Assembly: GCF_009938205.1 (NCBI RefSeq)
Contig: NZ_AP019654.1
Location: 2,756,540-2,820,539, forward strand
DNA from: Vibrio panuliri
GTDB lineage: Bacteria; Pseudomonadota; Gammaproteobacteria; Enterobacterales; Vibrionaceae
Direction: 5' to 3'
Length of the DNA: 64,000 nt
Shown: positions 23,130-33,680 of the stretch, piece after piece
Layout: each line of letters starts with the position of its first letter
Numbering within the stretch: the stretch's first letter is position 1
The notes under the pieces: model-generated
What the model was told of the DNA's origin: nothing
What the model saw: the letters and a program-made list of their open reading frames with translations, nothing else
Databases searched by the model: none
Position numbers and translations under genes: made by a program

Positions 23130-23206
23130 TGGTGGGTCTGAGTGGACTCGAACCACCGACCTCTCGCTTATCAGGCGAACGCTCTAACCACCTGAGCTAC
23201 AGACCC
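23130..23206 (-). tRNA. tRNA-Ile (GAT)
   Basis: 77 bases, minus strand beginning GGGTCTGTAGCTCAGGTGG, anticodon loop CTGATAA (GAT), CCA encoded. Paired with tRNA-Ala in the 16S-23S spacer. Confidence 0.97.
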
Positions 23207-23270
23207 AGTATCGTCTCTTAATTACAAACCGTATCAATCTGTGTGAACACTCATCGCAATAATCATCGTA

Positions 23271-24820
<1,550 letters not shown>

Positions 24821-25034
24821 AAGATTTTGTTCGACTCAATGAATACTGAACATTACATAGTAATGTTTGAATTGACTGTGCTGCTATTTCTAGCAATGGT
24901 CACTTCGTTTCATTGAAATCTAATTTGAAGCCTAAGCTTCTAATTTGGATTATCATCAACGAGTGCCCACACAGATTGATAGGTTTGAATTTTTAAAGAG
25001 CTTGCTTTGAAAGTTTCTCTCAAAGCGGAGGTGA

Positions 25035-25062
25035 ATTCTAACGAGATAATTGAAAGAGTCAA
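25035..25062 (-). promoter_or_regulatory. rRNA promoter P2
   Basis: Minus strand -35 TTGACT, 16-base spacer, -10 TAGAAT. It lies closer to 16S than P1. Confidence 0.7.
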
Positions 25063-25150
25063 ATACTTTTTTCAATTTATTTTCTCAGAAGCTTTCACTT
25101 CCCTGACTATCGCTGAAGCCTTGTGGCGTCTGCCCTGTCAGTGGAAGCGC

Positions 25151-25178
25151 ATTATAGGGAGCTTAAATTTATTGGCAA
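25151..25178 (-). promoter_or_regulatory. rRNA promoter P1
   Basis: Minus strand -35 TTGCCA, 16-base spacer, -10 TATAAT, followed by the GCGC discriminator typical of stringently controlled rRNA promoters. Confidence 0.8.
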
Positions 25179-25298
25179 GCCCTATTTGCATTTTTTTCCA
25201 CAAAAAATGCTTAACTGAGCAATAGTTAAACAGCAACTAGTTTACACCCACATTAACCTCAGGTTACTCAGTGCTTATGCACAAAATCCTGTGTATAA

Positions 25299-26573
25299 CT
25301 AATCTTCGCTATCAAAGAAATATGAAATTCTCGCTCGAGGATTTAGGTACTCTTTTACTTTATCAGGCAGTTTATTGGGTAAAACTGCGTTAACTATCTT
25401 TATCTCTTTTTGCGCGAGGTCGATAATTGGTGCCTGTGCTCTTGGCACAGATGGATCGTAAACCAGTACATTAGGGTAAAGTAGATTCGCTGAGTTAACC
25501 GAAATCACCATACCCACCATATTATTCGACAGTTGAACAACCGTACCCGGTGGATAGACCCCCATAAACTTAATTAATATGCTCAGATTCTCACTGTTAT
25601 AGAGATGCTTGCAGTTCTTATATAAATGAGACAATGCGATGTACGGGATTTTTTGCTTTGCGACAACTTGGTTATGGCAAAGCGTGTCGTAAGCATTTGC
25701 TACTGCAACAATCTGTGTAAAACAGTCTATCTGATCCCCTTTCAAACCCGCCGGATACCCTGAGCCATCAATTAACTCGTGATGGTTCGCGATGACAGTT
25801 AATGCGCTTTCTGGAAAACTCTCAATATGTTGAGCCAACTCCAGGCCATACTTGGTATGCAATTTCAGATAATTGCTTTCTGGTTCTGTAAGAGGAGTGG
25901 TCTTGCGTAAGATAGCTGTGGGTATTTTGACTTTACCCATATCATGAAATAGAGCCGCAAATGCCAACTGCTTAATCGCTTCGGCATTCATCTTCTTGGC
26001 TTTACCAATCAACATGGATAAAACCGCTACGTTAAGCGAATGAAAATAAATATCTTCAAACTCACTTTTGCCGTTCATCATATGTAACGTGACATCTTCG
26101 TCGGATAGCAGTCTGTCAACAATGTCTTCAACTAGCAGTGTCGCTTCATTAACCGCCTGTTCAGGTCGATTACGAATCTTGGTCATCACTGCTCGCATTC
26201 GGGCAAGGGAGCGCTCAAACTCTTTCTCACAGTCAACTACGCGTCTACGATAAGCACTCATTGTCTCAATGCGCTGAAGTTTCTCTTCCCACAATTGATT
26301 GGCACGCTTATCCATTGCTTCATTGGTTTCTGCTTCAATAGCCTCTACGACCTCTTGGACAGGAAGAGGATCCGTATCGCTTTGCTGCATGTTTACGTAG
26401 ACGTACTTAATTCCCAAGTGACGAATGATTCGCACTTGTTCATGACTTTTGATTTTGAAGCTATTAAAAAGGAAAGGGTGATCGTTCCATTTGACTGGCA
26501 ATCTGACATGCAAGCCAGGTTGAATACGATCGACCGTGATCTTGATACTTGCCACGCTTGTAAAACTATCCAT
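25299..26573 (-). CDS. HD-GYP domain protein (probable cyclic-di-GMP phosphodiesterase)
   Basis: 424 residues. The N-terminal 130 residues look like the DUF3391 module often fused to HD-GYP domains. A charged helical linker (about 85-135) follows. The HD-GYP domain has YFHSLNVAVLS, the metal motif LFHDMGKVKIP (near residue 215), and the HHELIDGSGYPAGLKGDQI block with GYP (near 268-287). All expected His/Asp residues are present, so it should hydrolyse cyclic-di-GMP. No membrane segment is seen. The ATG at 26573 is used because the frame's earlier start is TTG; the Shine-Dalgarno sequence is weak. Confidence 0.88.
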   Translation of the reverse strand: MDSFTSVASIKITVDRIQPGLHVRLPVKWNDHPFLFNSFKIKSHEQVRIIRHLGIKYVYVNMQQSDTDPLPVQEVVEAIEAETNEAMDKRANQLWEEKLQRIETMSAYRRRVVDCEKEFERSLARMRAVMTKIRNRPEQAVNEATLLVEDIVDRLLSDEDVTLHMMNGKSEFEDIYFHSLNVAVLSMLIGKAKKMNAEAIKQLAFAALFHDMGKVKIPTAILRKTTPLTEPESNYLKLHTKYGLELAQHIESFPESALTVIANHHELIDGSGYPAGLKGDQIDCFTQIVAVANAYDTLCHNQVVAKQKIPYIALSHLYKNCKHLYNSENLSILIKFMGVYPPGTVVQLSNNMVGMVISVNSANLLYPNVLVYDPSVPRAQAPIIDLAQKEIKIVNAVLPNKLPDKVKEYLNPRARISYFFDSED

Positions 26574-26664
26574 CAACCAAAACGTGGCACATTCTAGGTT
26601 ATCGACTGACTAAATTCATCTCTATATCTTATAAGTGAGACGAAAAGTCGGTTTATTCCATAAA

Positions 26665-27066
26665 TTAGTGGTCACAATGGAGCATCCAACGCACACCAAA
26701 CTGATCCTCTACTTTCCCAAATCTTGCCCCCCAAAAAGTATCAGCAAGTGGCATCATGATGTGTCCACCATGGGAAAGCTTATCAAACAAGCGCGCTTGT
26801 TCGTCGAGATTATCCATCACTATGGACAGTGCGACATTATTACCCGCGACCTCATTAACGACCATACCGTCTGACAACATCAACTTAAGACCAAAAGCTT
26901 CAATCTCAGAGTGCATGATCCAATTGGGGTTTGCCCCCTCGATGGGTTGGGGCGCATCGCGAAAGTACTGCTTGGTTAAAACCACGCCTTCAAAACAACG
27001 GGTATAGAACTCTAACGCTTCTTCGCAGCGCCCTGCAAAAAAAAGATATGGTGTTAACTGATACAT
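26665..27066 (-). CDS. VOC-superfamily (PhnB-like) protein
   Basis: 133 residues of glyoxalase/bleomycin-resistance fold. It begins MYQLTPYLFFAGRCEEALEF, like E. coli PhnB/YycE-type proteins, and has the DTFWGARFGKVEDQFGVRW segment typical of PhnB-like members near the C-terminus. Substrate is unknown. The ATG at 27066 lies after GAGGGAAG and is preferred to the upstream in-frame ATG at 27078. A single-gene unit between the HD-GYP gene and the cellobiose-type operon. Confidence 0.8.
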   Translation of the reverse strand: MYQLTPYLFFAGRCEEALEFYTRCFEGVVLTKQYFRDAPQPIEGANPNWIMHSEIEAFGLKLMLSDGMVVNEVAGNNVALSIVMDNLDEQARLFDKLSHGGHIMMPLADTFWGARFGKVEDQFGVRWMLHCDH

Positions 27067-27136
27067 AGCTTCCCTCAAACTCGTTGTTTTAAATAAGGAT
27101 AGCTAACTCTCAGTAGAAGTAATTAGGACTTTAGTC

Positions 27137-28135
27137 CTAACTCAAATAGCGATCAGCCTTACCCACGACTAGTTGCGGGGTAAACTCATGTGTGTGCTTT
27201 TTGCCATTACCCGCGAGTAAATCCATCAAAACCTGTACCGCAGACTGAGCCATATCGTTAATTGGGAAACAAACGGATGTCACGGCTGGGTATAGCTCCT
27301 TGCACCGCTCGACACTATCAAAACTGACAATAGAAATATCTTCTGGCACCTTAAGACCTTGCTCATGCAAATACTGCATGGCCCCCACCGTCATTTCTTC
27401 GCTACAAGAAAAAATGGCGGTCAGTTCGGGGTGTCGTTCAAGCAACTTCTCAGTCGCCTCATAGCCACTTCGAGCCCCATAGTTTCCCTCTTCACACCAT
27501 GACTCGTTGACGACAATACCTGCTTGAGACATTGTATCGAGATAACCTTGCTTACGCTGCAAACTATTCTCACGACATGTCGGCCCGGTAATACAACCAA
27601 TTAATCGATGATTCTGCTGCAATAAATGAGTAACTGCCATTGAACTTGCAGTATGGTGGTTAAAACCAATGCAGCGCTCCTCAAGGCTTGGAACGACTCG
27701 GTCTAACAATACGAATGGAGGGTGTTGCTTGGCAAGTTCAACTAAATCGTCATCACTTAAATGGCGGCTATGAAGAATATAGCCATCACAACGTAAATCA
27801 TGAAAACGCTCTATCGCATCTCGCTCCCCCTGTTTAGAGTGATGCCCCTGAGCTGTAATTAAGAATTTAGCGTGTAGATCAAGTTCACTTTGAACCTGCT
27901 CCATCATTGCGCCAAAAAAGCCACCCGTGTAGTAGGTAACCAGTAACCCCATCATATTGCTTGAAGATGTCGCTAAAGAGCGAGCTATCGCGCTAGGACG
28001 GTAGTTTAACTCGGCCATTGCCTGTTCAACTTTCTTACGCGTTTCCTCTTTAAATTTCCCCTCACCATTAATGATTCTTGAAACTGTTGAACGGTTTACG
28101 CCCGCAAGCGCCGCAACATCTTTGATTCTAGCCAT
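27137..28135 (-). CDS. LacI-family transcriptional regulator of the beta-glucoside operon
   Basis: 332 residues. The N-terminal helix-turn-helix ARIKDVAALAGVNRSTVSR (residues 2-20) and hinge helix NYRPSAIARSLA (45-56) are classic LacI. A periplasmic-binding-like sugar domain follows. It is the last gene of a minus-strand operon encoding a lactose/cellobiose-type PTS and a family 4 glycosidase, so it probably senses the (phospho)disaccharide. It would bind the palindrome at 32503-32516 upstream of the operon (inference). In E. coli the corresponding chb operon uses an AraC-type ChbR instead. Confidence 0.85.
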   Translation of the reverse strand: MARIKDVAALAGVNRSTVSRIINGEGKFKEETRKKVEQAMAELNYRPSAIARSLATSSSNMMGLLVTYYTGGFFGAMMEQVQSELDLHAKFLITAQGHHSKQGERDAIERFHDLRCDGYILHSRHLSDDDLVELAKQHPPFVLLDRVVPSLEERCIGFNHHTASSMAVTHLLQQNHRLIGCITGPTCRENSLQRKQGYLDTMSQAGIVVNESWCEEGNYGARSGYEATEKLLERHPELTAIFSCSEEMTVGAMQYLHEQGLKVPEDISIVSFDSVERCKELYPAVTSVCFPINDMAQSAVQVLMDLLAGNGKKHTHEFTPQLVVGKADRYLS

Positions 28136-28236
28136 ATAACCTTCATGAAAAATGAGTGAAAGAGAAAAAAAGCTGCCAGTAACTAAACGTTAGGGGGAAA
28201 TGAAACTGACAGCAGTTATGATACACAGAGATAGTG

Positions 28237-28977
28237 CTACGAATAAGTAAGAGCAGAGTAATCCGTGACTTGGATATCACGCTCGACTAAGAATGAGATG
28301 AACTCTTCTGAGGTTAAGGTTTGCAGTTCTTGCTCCCTCGGAGCAAGATAACTACTCATTGCTCTTAGTTGGGCATCGACCTGAGCTGGATGGCACATCA
28401 CCTCCAAGACATCACATTCCTTTTGATACTCTAACATTAACGCGACAGCATCTTTCACTGTGGTTTTATCATCATAAAATTTTTCGGTGAATTGATAGCG
28501 CACCGTGCTTTCTTGGTCGTTAACCAAACCAATACCACGCAATGGCACACCATAATGCTTTGCAACACGCATCACGACTGGAGCAATTTGTGGATGCGTG
28601 TGGGCATGATGATGACCATCAATATGACTCAAGGTCAATCCAAGCGCTAAGTAGTGCTCAACTTGAGCGACAACTTCAGCGTGGATTTCGTCTGGGTCAA
28701 AATCGCGCTTTTGCCAAAATTTAGGAATCGCGGGGAAAAGACCATGCTCATCAACGATTGTACGACCATTTGTTAGCGGCTTACCTGCGGTAAATCGCAG
28801 ATGCAGTCCGATTTTCAGGTCAGGCATACTAGCAGCCAACTTTACCGCATGCTTTTCTCCTGGCATATCAACCATAAAGGTTGTAGAACGAACAACGCCA
28901 TGACGGAAAGCGGCAGCCACTCCATTGTTCACCCCTTCCGTTAAACCAAAGTCGTCAGCATTAAAAATAACTTTCAT
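28237..28977 (-). CDS. chbG: ChbG/YdjC-family carbohydrate deacetylase
   Basis: 246 residues of the YdjC family. It opens MKVIFNADDFGLTEGVNNGV with the metal-site DD (residues 7-8), and has the SHIDGHHHAHTHPQI His cluster near 118-130. E. coli ChbG deacetylates chitooligosaccharides such as chitobiose 6-phosphate so that ChbF can cleave them. Its presence argues that the operon can handle N-acetylated beta-1,4 disaccharides, not only cellobiose. Lies 32 bases after the glycosidase gene. Confidence 0.87.
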   Translation of the reverse strand: MKVIFNADDFGLTEGVNNGVAAAFRHGVVRSTTFMVDMPGEKHAVKLAASMPDLKIGLHLRFTAGKPLTNGRTIVDEHGLFPAIPKFWQKRDFDPDEIHAEVVAQVEHYLALGLTLSHIDGHHHAHTHPQIAPVVMRVAKHYGVPLRGIGLVNDQESTVRYQFTEKFYDDKTTVKDAVALMLEYQKECDVLEVMCHPAQVDAQLRAMSSYLAPREQELQTLTSEEFISFLVERDIQVTDYSALTYS

Positions 28978-29009
28978 CTTTTCCCCAACTACGTTTCCTA
29001 ATTATTACG

Positions 29010-30332
29010 CTACAGCGTAGTAAGCCTAAACTGAGGTAGATACTCTGCGTTTTCACGTAAAATATCGTTCAGGATCGCCTTGGCACGTTTTATATCCGGA
29101 ACCAATGGATTATTCGCCAATGCCATCAAAGCTTTGTCGTAATCACCAAACACAGCAGCATCAATAGTTAACTGCTCATAAGCTTTAACTTGATGAAGCA
29201 AGCCCAGTACGTTTGCTGAAAGTTGACCAACTGATACAGGCTTCGCCCCCCAGTTGCCCACAACAGCACTACACTCAATGACTGCATCATCGGGAAGTGT
29301 GTTAATCGCGCCGTTATTTGGAACATTAACGACATGGATTCCGTTGCGGTTGTTATAGATGGCATCGACTAAGTTAAGTGATGCATCTGAATAATAAGCA
29401 CCACCTCGCTCCTCAAGCTCTTTTGGCTTAACATCAAGATTCACATCTCGATAGAGCTCAAACAGCGCTTCCTCCGTCACCATAACCTGTTCAGCACGCG
29501 TACCTTTTTCTGTCGCACTCTCCTTTTCTTCCGCTAGCATCGCATCTGTTTGATAGAAGTAACGATGGTACGGACATGGAATGGCACCCAAGGCTTTTAG
29601 GAAGTCCGGATCCCACGGCTCTTCAAAAATATTCTTCATACTGAAGTTGGCACCATCACCCACTTTTTCGATGACAGTTTCGGTAATGTCCTCACCATTT
29701 AACCACGCTTTATGTACCCACACTAAATGGTTTAGCCCGGCAAACTCTAGCTGAAGTTCTTGCGGTTCACACGCCATCATTTCAGCAACCATCATACGCA
29801 TTGATACAGGAACGTTACATAAACCAATGCTCTTTACTTTGGTATGCTTGTTGACTGCCTCGGAAACCAAACCTGCCGGATTAGTAAAGTTTAACATCCA
29901 AGCATTTGGCGCCAGTTCCTCAATATCTCGACAGATATCAAGAATAACAGGAATGGTTCTTAACGCTTTGGCGAAACCTCCTGGCCCGGTTGTCTCTTGA
30001 CCAATAACATCGTACTTAAGCGGAATACGCTCGTCACTGGCGCGAGCTTTTAAACCTCCGACACGAAACTGCGTCATTACAAAGTCAGCCCCTTTGATAG
30101 CCTCACGGCGATCTGTACTGGCTTTGACAATAATATCCGCGCCAACTTTGTTAACCATACGCGTCGCCAACGCGTGAATTATCTCGAGTTTTTCTTTACC
30201 TGCGTCAATATCCACTAAGTGAATTTCTCGTACAGGCAAAAACTCGCGACGCTTAATGACACCTTCAATAAGCTCAGGTGTGTAACTACTACCACCGCCT
30301 ATGATGGCGAGCTTTAGTGCACCTCTTGCCAT
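29010..30332 (-). CDS. chbF: Family 4 6-phospho-beta-glucosidase
   Basis: NAD- and divalent-metal-dependent hydrolase that splits the phosphorylated beta-disaccharide imported by the PTS. The 440 residues carry the Rossmann motif IIGGGSSYTPELIEG (residues 9-23), the LNFTNPAG block near 145, the metal-binding CNVP (near 172), and GLNHLVW (about 200), all characteristic of GH4 ChbF/CelF. Downstream of IIA by 12 bases. Confidence 0.92.
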   Translation of the reverse strand: MARGALKLAIIGGGSSYTPELIEGVIKRREFLPVREIHLVDIDAGKEKLEIIHALATRMVNKVGADIIVKASTDRREAIKGADFVMTQFRVGGLKARASDERIPLKYDVIGQETTGPGGFAKALRTIPVILDICRDIEELAPNAWMLNFTNPAGLVSEAVNKHTKVKSIGLCNVPVSMRMMVAEMMACEPQELQLEFAGLNHLVWVHKAWLNGEDITETVIEKVGDGANFSMKNIFEEPWDPDFLKALGAIPCPYHRYFYQTDAMLAEEKESATEKGTRAEQVMVTEEALFELYRDVNLDVKPKELEERGGAYYSDASLNLVDAIYNNRNGIHVVNVPNNGAINTLPDDAVIECSAVVGNWGAKPVSVGQLSANVLGLLHQVKAYEQLTIDAAVFGDYDKALMALANNPLVPDIKRAKAILNDILRENAEYLPQFRLTTL

Positions 30333-30344
30333 ATTACCACTCCA

Positions 30345-30653
30345 CTATCCAACAGACTTTTGATGTAAGGCGACGATTTCCGTCGCCAGTTCGTGGGCAA
30401 GAATGGTTGTCATGAGGTGATCTTGCGCATGCACCATAACCAAAGTCATTGGCACTTTACCTTGACCTTCGTCTGCTTCAATTAGCTGAGTCTGCATCAA
30501 GTGCGCTTTATTTAAACACTCTTTTCCAAGTGCTAGTTTTTCTTGTGCTTGGTCGAAATCATCTTGTCGAGCTAACTTCAGCGCTTCATAACATAGGCTT
30601 CGTGCTTCACCTGCATTACAGATAATTTCCATCACAACCATTTCTTGGTCCAT
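30345..30653 (-). CDS. chbA: PTS lactose/cellobiose-type IIA component
   Basis: Phosphotransfer protein of 102 residues. Visible family features are the N-terminal CNAGEARSLCYEALKLA helix and the phosphorylatable His in the VMVHAQDHLMTTIL segment (near residue 76). It takes phosphate from HPr and gives it to IIB. GGAGG precedes the ATG. Third gene of the operon. Confidence 0.92.
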   Translation of the reverse strand: MDQEMVVMEIICNAGEARSLCYEALKLARQDDFDQAQEKLALGKECLNKAHLMQTQLIEADEGQGKVPMTLVMVHAQDHLMTTILAHELATEIVALHQKSVG

Positions 30654-30686
30654 GTTTCCTCCCGAAAAATAAAACTAAAATTTTAA

Positions 30687-32021
30687 TTATGCTGTTACGC
30701 CTTGACCTGACACTTCTTGCTCTGCTGGCTTGTCTTTTGTTGCACCTTCTTCTTCCTCAAGAATCTGTTTCTCAAACATCTTGAAGAATGGTAGGTACAA
30801 GAAGATATCTAAAATAATCAATGCAATAACCAGTAATACCGGTGCGAATGTCCAACCGCTACCCCACGATGCACCAATAATGGCAGGTGTTGTCCATGGT
30901 GTGGTTGCAACCCCCATCCCTACAAATCCCATGTGCACAGCAAAGTAAGCGATGGTTGCATTAAGCATCGGTACCAAAACAAATGGCAGGAACAATGTTG
31001 GGTTTAAAACTAAAGGTGTACCAAAAATAACCGGTTCGTTGATCTGGAAGAAACCAGGCACCACACTCATTCGACCAATACTCTTCAAGTGAGCTGAGCG
31101 ACTAAATGCCATCAACAGTACTAAGGCCAAAGTTGCACCCGAACCACCGATGAAAATGTAGAAGTCCCAGAAAGGTTGAGTGAACACGTTTGGAATAGGT
31201 TCACCCGCAATAAAGGCTGCGGTGTTCGCACCAATGTTGGTAAGGAAGATTGGCGATAGCAAACCAACCACAATTGCCGCACCATGAATACCCGCAAACC
31301 AAAGTAGTTGACACAAGAGAAGAGCGCCAAGAATCGCTGGTAGAGAATTTGATGCACTGACCAAAGGCTTAAACGCTTCCAGAATCAAGTCAGGGATCAA
31401 CATGCCAAATTGCGCTTGCACAAAAATACTCAGAGGATAGAGCGTGACAAACACAGCGAGAACTGGCAACAGTACTTCGAATGAGCGCGCAATAGCCGGT
31501 GGAACCTGCTCAGGCATACGAATGGTAATATTGTTCTTTTTCATAAATCGGTATAGTTCAACCGCAAAGAAACCACACAGCACGCCAGTAAACACACCTG
31601 TACCACCCATATGTTGGGTTGGCAGTCCACCATCTTTAAGTGGTGATGCCACGAGTAAGTAGCACATCAGTGAAAGCGCAGCACTTGTAATACCATCCAT
31701 CTTGTAGGCTTTAGCTAAGCTGTAGGCCACGCCCAAGGAGATGAAAATCGTCATAATGCCCATCGTCATATTGAACGGCATCATAATGGTATCAAAATGA
31801 GTAGAGGCAAAATCTAACCACGCGCGTCCAAATGCATTCTGCGTATCTGGGTCAAATGGTGGGAAGGCGAAAATCAATATAAAACTACCGACGATAATAA
31901 AAGGCATTGCGACGATAAAACCATCACGCATTGCTCTTACATGGGGTTGGTTACCCACTTTTATTGCCAAGGGTGCTATATGTTTTTCGACAAATCCTAA
32001 TATCGAATCATAAAGCTTCAT
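30687..32021 (-). CDS. chbC: PTS lactose/cellobiose-type IIC permease
   Basis: Membrane permease of the PTS. 444 residues, with about ten hydrophobic segments and the family hallmarks GNQPHVRAMRDGF near the N-terminus, LLWFAGIHGA (about 240) and the FFQINEPVIFGTPLVLNP block (about 330). It transports and phosphorylates a beta-linked disaccharide. The ATG at 32021 is chosen for its spacing behind AAGGA; an in-frame ATG at 32030 lies right on that site. Confidence 0.92.
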   Translation of the reverse strand: MKLYDSILGFVEKHIAPLAIKVGNQPHVRAMRDGFIVAMPFIIVGSFILIFAFPPFDPDTQNAFGRAWLDFASTHFDTIMMPFNMTMGIMTIFISLGVAYSLAKAYKMDGITSAALSLMCYLLVASPLKDGGLPTQHMGGTGVFTGVLCGFFAVELYRFMKKNNITIRMPEQVPPAIARSFEVLLPVLAVFVTLYPLSIFVQAQFGMLIPDLILEAFKPLVSASNSLPAILGALLLCQLLWFAGIHGAAIVVGLLSPIFLTNIGANTAAFIAGEPIPNVFTQPFWDFYIFIGGSGATLALVLLMAFSRSAHLKSIGRMSVVPGFFQINEPVIFGTPLVLNPTLFLPFVLVPMLNATIAYFAVHMGFVGMGVATTPWTTPAIIGASWGSGWTFAPVLLVIALIILDIFLYLPFFKMFEKQILEEEEGATKDKPAEQEVSGQGVTA

Positions 32022-32056
32022 AGTGTCCATCCTTATTTTTGGCACGAAAAAGCCTG

Positions 32057-32081
32057 CACCATAAGAGTGAAAATTATGGTG
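32057..32081 (-). other. Hairpin between IIB and IIC genes
   Basis: Eight-base arms CACCATAA and TTATGGTG with a nine-base loop, in the gap between the first two operon genes. On the minus strand it is followed by CAGGCTTTTTC. This may be a leaky terminator or a processing site that sets different amounts of IIB and the rest. Confidence 0.5.
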
Positions 32082-32127
32082 AGATTGCTTTGTGCTTAAT
32101 ATTTAATTTTTAGTTTTTTGGAATAAT

Positions 32128-32433
32128 TTAATTAATGAGCGATAACGCTTGATCAAGCACCGCATCACCTTTCATCATTCCATAATCTTGTGGCGAGATA
32201 GCCGCAACATTCTTACCGTGCTCATCCGCAACCTTCTTCAGTTCTTCAAGTTGAAAACGTACTTGAGGTCCAAGCAAACACACGTCGTATTCTTTGATAG
32301 CATCATTGAAAGCATTCACAGCGAGAGCCTCTATATGGCACTCTAAGCCACGGCTTTCTGCTGCTTGTTCCATCTTTCTAACTAGCATGCTCGTAGACAT
32401 ACCAGCGCTACAACAAAGTAAAATCTTTTTCAT
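32128..32433 (-). CDS. chbB: PTS lactose/cellobiose-type IIB component
   Basis: Phosphocarrier of 101 residues. The phosphorylated Cys lies in the P-loop ILLCCSAGMSTSMLV (Cys 7 or 8), as in E. coli ChbB. The VCLLGPQVRFQL segment matches the family. GGAG lies seven bases before the ATG at 32433. First gene of the IIB-IIC-IIA-glycosidase-ChbG-LacI operon. Confidence 0.92.
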   Translation of the reverse strand: MKKILLCCSAGMSTSMLVRKMEQAAESRGLECHIEALAVNAFNDAIKEYDVCLLGPQVRFQLEELKKVADEHGKNVAAISPQDYGMMKGDAVLDQALSLIN

Positions 32434-32502
32434 CACCCAGCTCCGTTATTGGTTATTTATCAACCTGACAGAACTGTAGCAAAAATGTGCAGAACAAAAA
32501 AG

Positions 32503-32516
32503 CGCAACCGGTTGCA
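32503..32516. promoter_or_regulatory. Palindromic operator upstream of the PTS operon
   Basis: CGCAACCGGTTGCA, with a perfect 12-base core palindrome GCAACCGGTTGC and central CG as in LacI/GalR-type operators. Seventy bases before the IIB start. Probable site of the LacI-family regulator encoded at the end of the operon. Confidence 0.7.
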
Positions 32517-32699
32517 TCAAGCGTGAACACAATCCCATTTTTTGACATTTAAGTGTTTTTCATCGCTATAAAGGAGATCGGAAATTCGGTGAAATATAAA
32601 GAAAACTCATTTACTAATGAGTATTAATTTGCCGCAGTTTATTAAATTACAACTTCATCAATAATAAGCAGAGTCATTATTTTAGAAAGGGTTATATTG

Positions 32700-33434
32700 T
32701 CATCTATTCCTATTTTGAATATTGCGCTTCATAGCTTCAGTGTCGAGCAAGAAATCAGTTGAGAGCAGGGCTTGGCTTTGCCCACTCGATTGTTGGGTAG
32801 ACGCATAAAACTCAGCCAGTTCATCTATCAGCCACCCTCGAACGAATAACAGCGGCACAAACAATGATATGCGTTCTGTTTCTATCTTGGTTCCATCTTG
32901 CAGGCGTACTTCATACACTTTTGCCGAAATAATCCCAACCAACTCTGAATTCGAATTATAAACGCCACCGCCGCTCATTCCTGATTGAACTGGTGCATCA
33001 GCAATACTCGCAGGGCACTGTTCAAACAGCTCATGGCCGGGTAAATAGATATCACGGTAATATTGCCCTTCTCCTATCAATGTATTGCCAAACATATCTT
33101 TGCCTACGGTCATCACGCTTTGGTATGAATAAATAATGCCAAGGGTTGGCAGAGGTTTAGTGCGATTGTCTTGCTCAATTAGCGCCAAATCACAGTGAGG
33201 GTGATAAGCAATAACCCGACTGTAATCGAGCTCTGCGACATGCTTGGCCGTCAGGCTAACTTCGGACGTTAGTGGTACGCTAGTACCATGACCACCAAAT
33301 ACATAAGGGATGCCGATTGGCAAATAGTGGACAAAGGGAGCATCACTACCTGCTTGCGCGAGCTTTCCATTTGAACTCACGCAACCCTGTAGAACTAACA
33401 AGATAACCAAACTCGTAAGGTGAAGAACATTCAT
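32700..33434 (-). CDS. Lipoprotein with trypsin-like serine protease domain
   Basis: 244 residues. It starts with a lipoprotein signal (LVILLVLQGC, Cys near residue 18), so it should be anchored in the envelope. A catalytic triad is apparent: His in SLTAKHVAEL, Asp in HPHCDLALIEQ, and Ser in SGMSGGGVYN (near 155). The GIISAK segment after the Ser is as in S1/DegP-like folds. No PDZ domain is visible, and it is shorter than DegP. Substrate is unknown. Divergent from the Gfo/Idh gene. Confidence 0.75.
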   Translation of the reverse strand: MNVLHLTSLVILLVLQGCVSSNGKLAQAGSDAPFVHYLPIGIPYVFGGHGTSVPLTSEVSLTAKHVAELDYSRVIAYHPHCDLALIEQDNRTKPLPTLGIIYSYQSVMTVGKDMFGNTLIGEGQYYRDIYLPGHELFEQCPASIADAPVQSGMSGGGVYNSNSELVGIISAKVYEVRLQDGTKIETERISLFVPLLFVRGWLIDELAEFYASTQQSSGQSQALLSTDFLLDTEAMKRNIQNRNR

Positions 33435-33680
33435 CAATATAGAGATCTAGATCACAATACATCTTAAAACCCTAGTTAATGACCGATTAATCAACAAGGT
33501 GAAAACCAATTTTTATCCCATTAACTAATGTGAGGTAAATCAATTAGCGGATACATCGATTCAACGATTGCAACTAACTAATGAGTAATTGATTACTTAT
33601 TTGTGACTAATTCGAGGTTTCTCAGTGACGGGAATATGCATGATTTACTCTCCTGTAAGAACAAGATTGAGGCAGTAAAA

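Larger units (their letters stand above)
24821..25298. promoter_or_regulatory. rRNA operon promoter and leader region
   Basis: This 478-base stretch holds the P1 and P2 promoters (listed) and the transcribed leader with boxA (GCTCTTTAAAAA on the minus strand at 24991-25002). It also holds the sequence from 25180 to 25298 where Fis sites and an UP element would be expected. No gene is seen. Confidence 0.7.
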
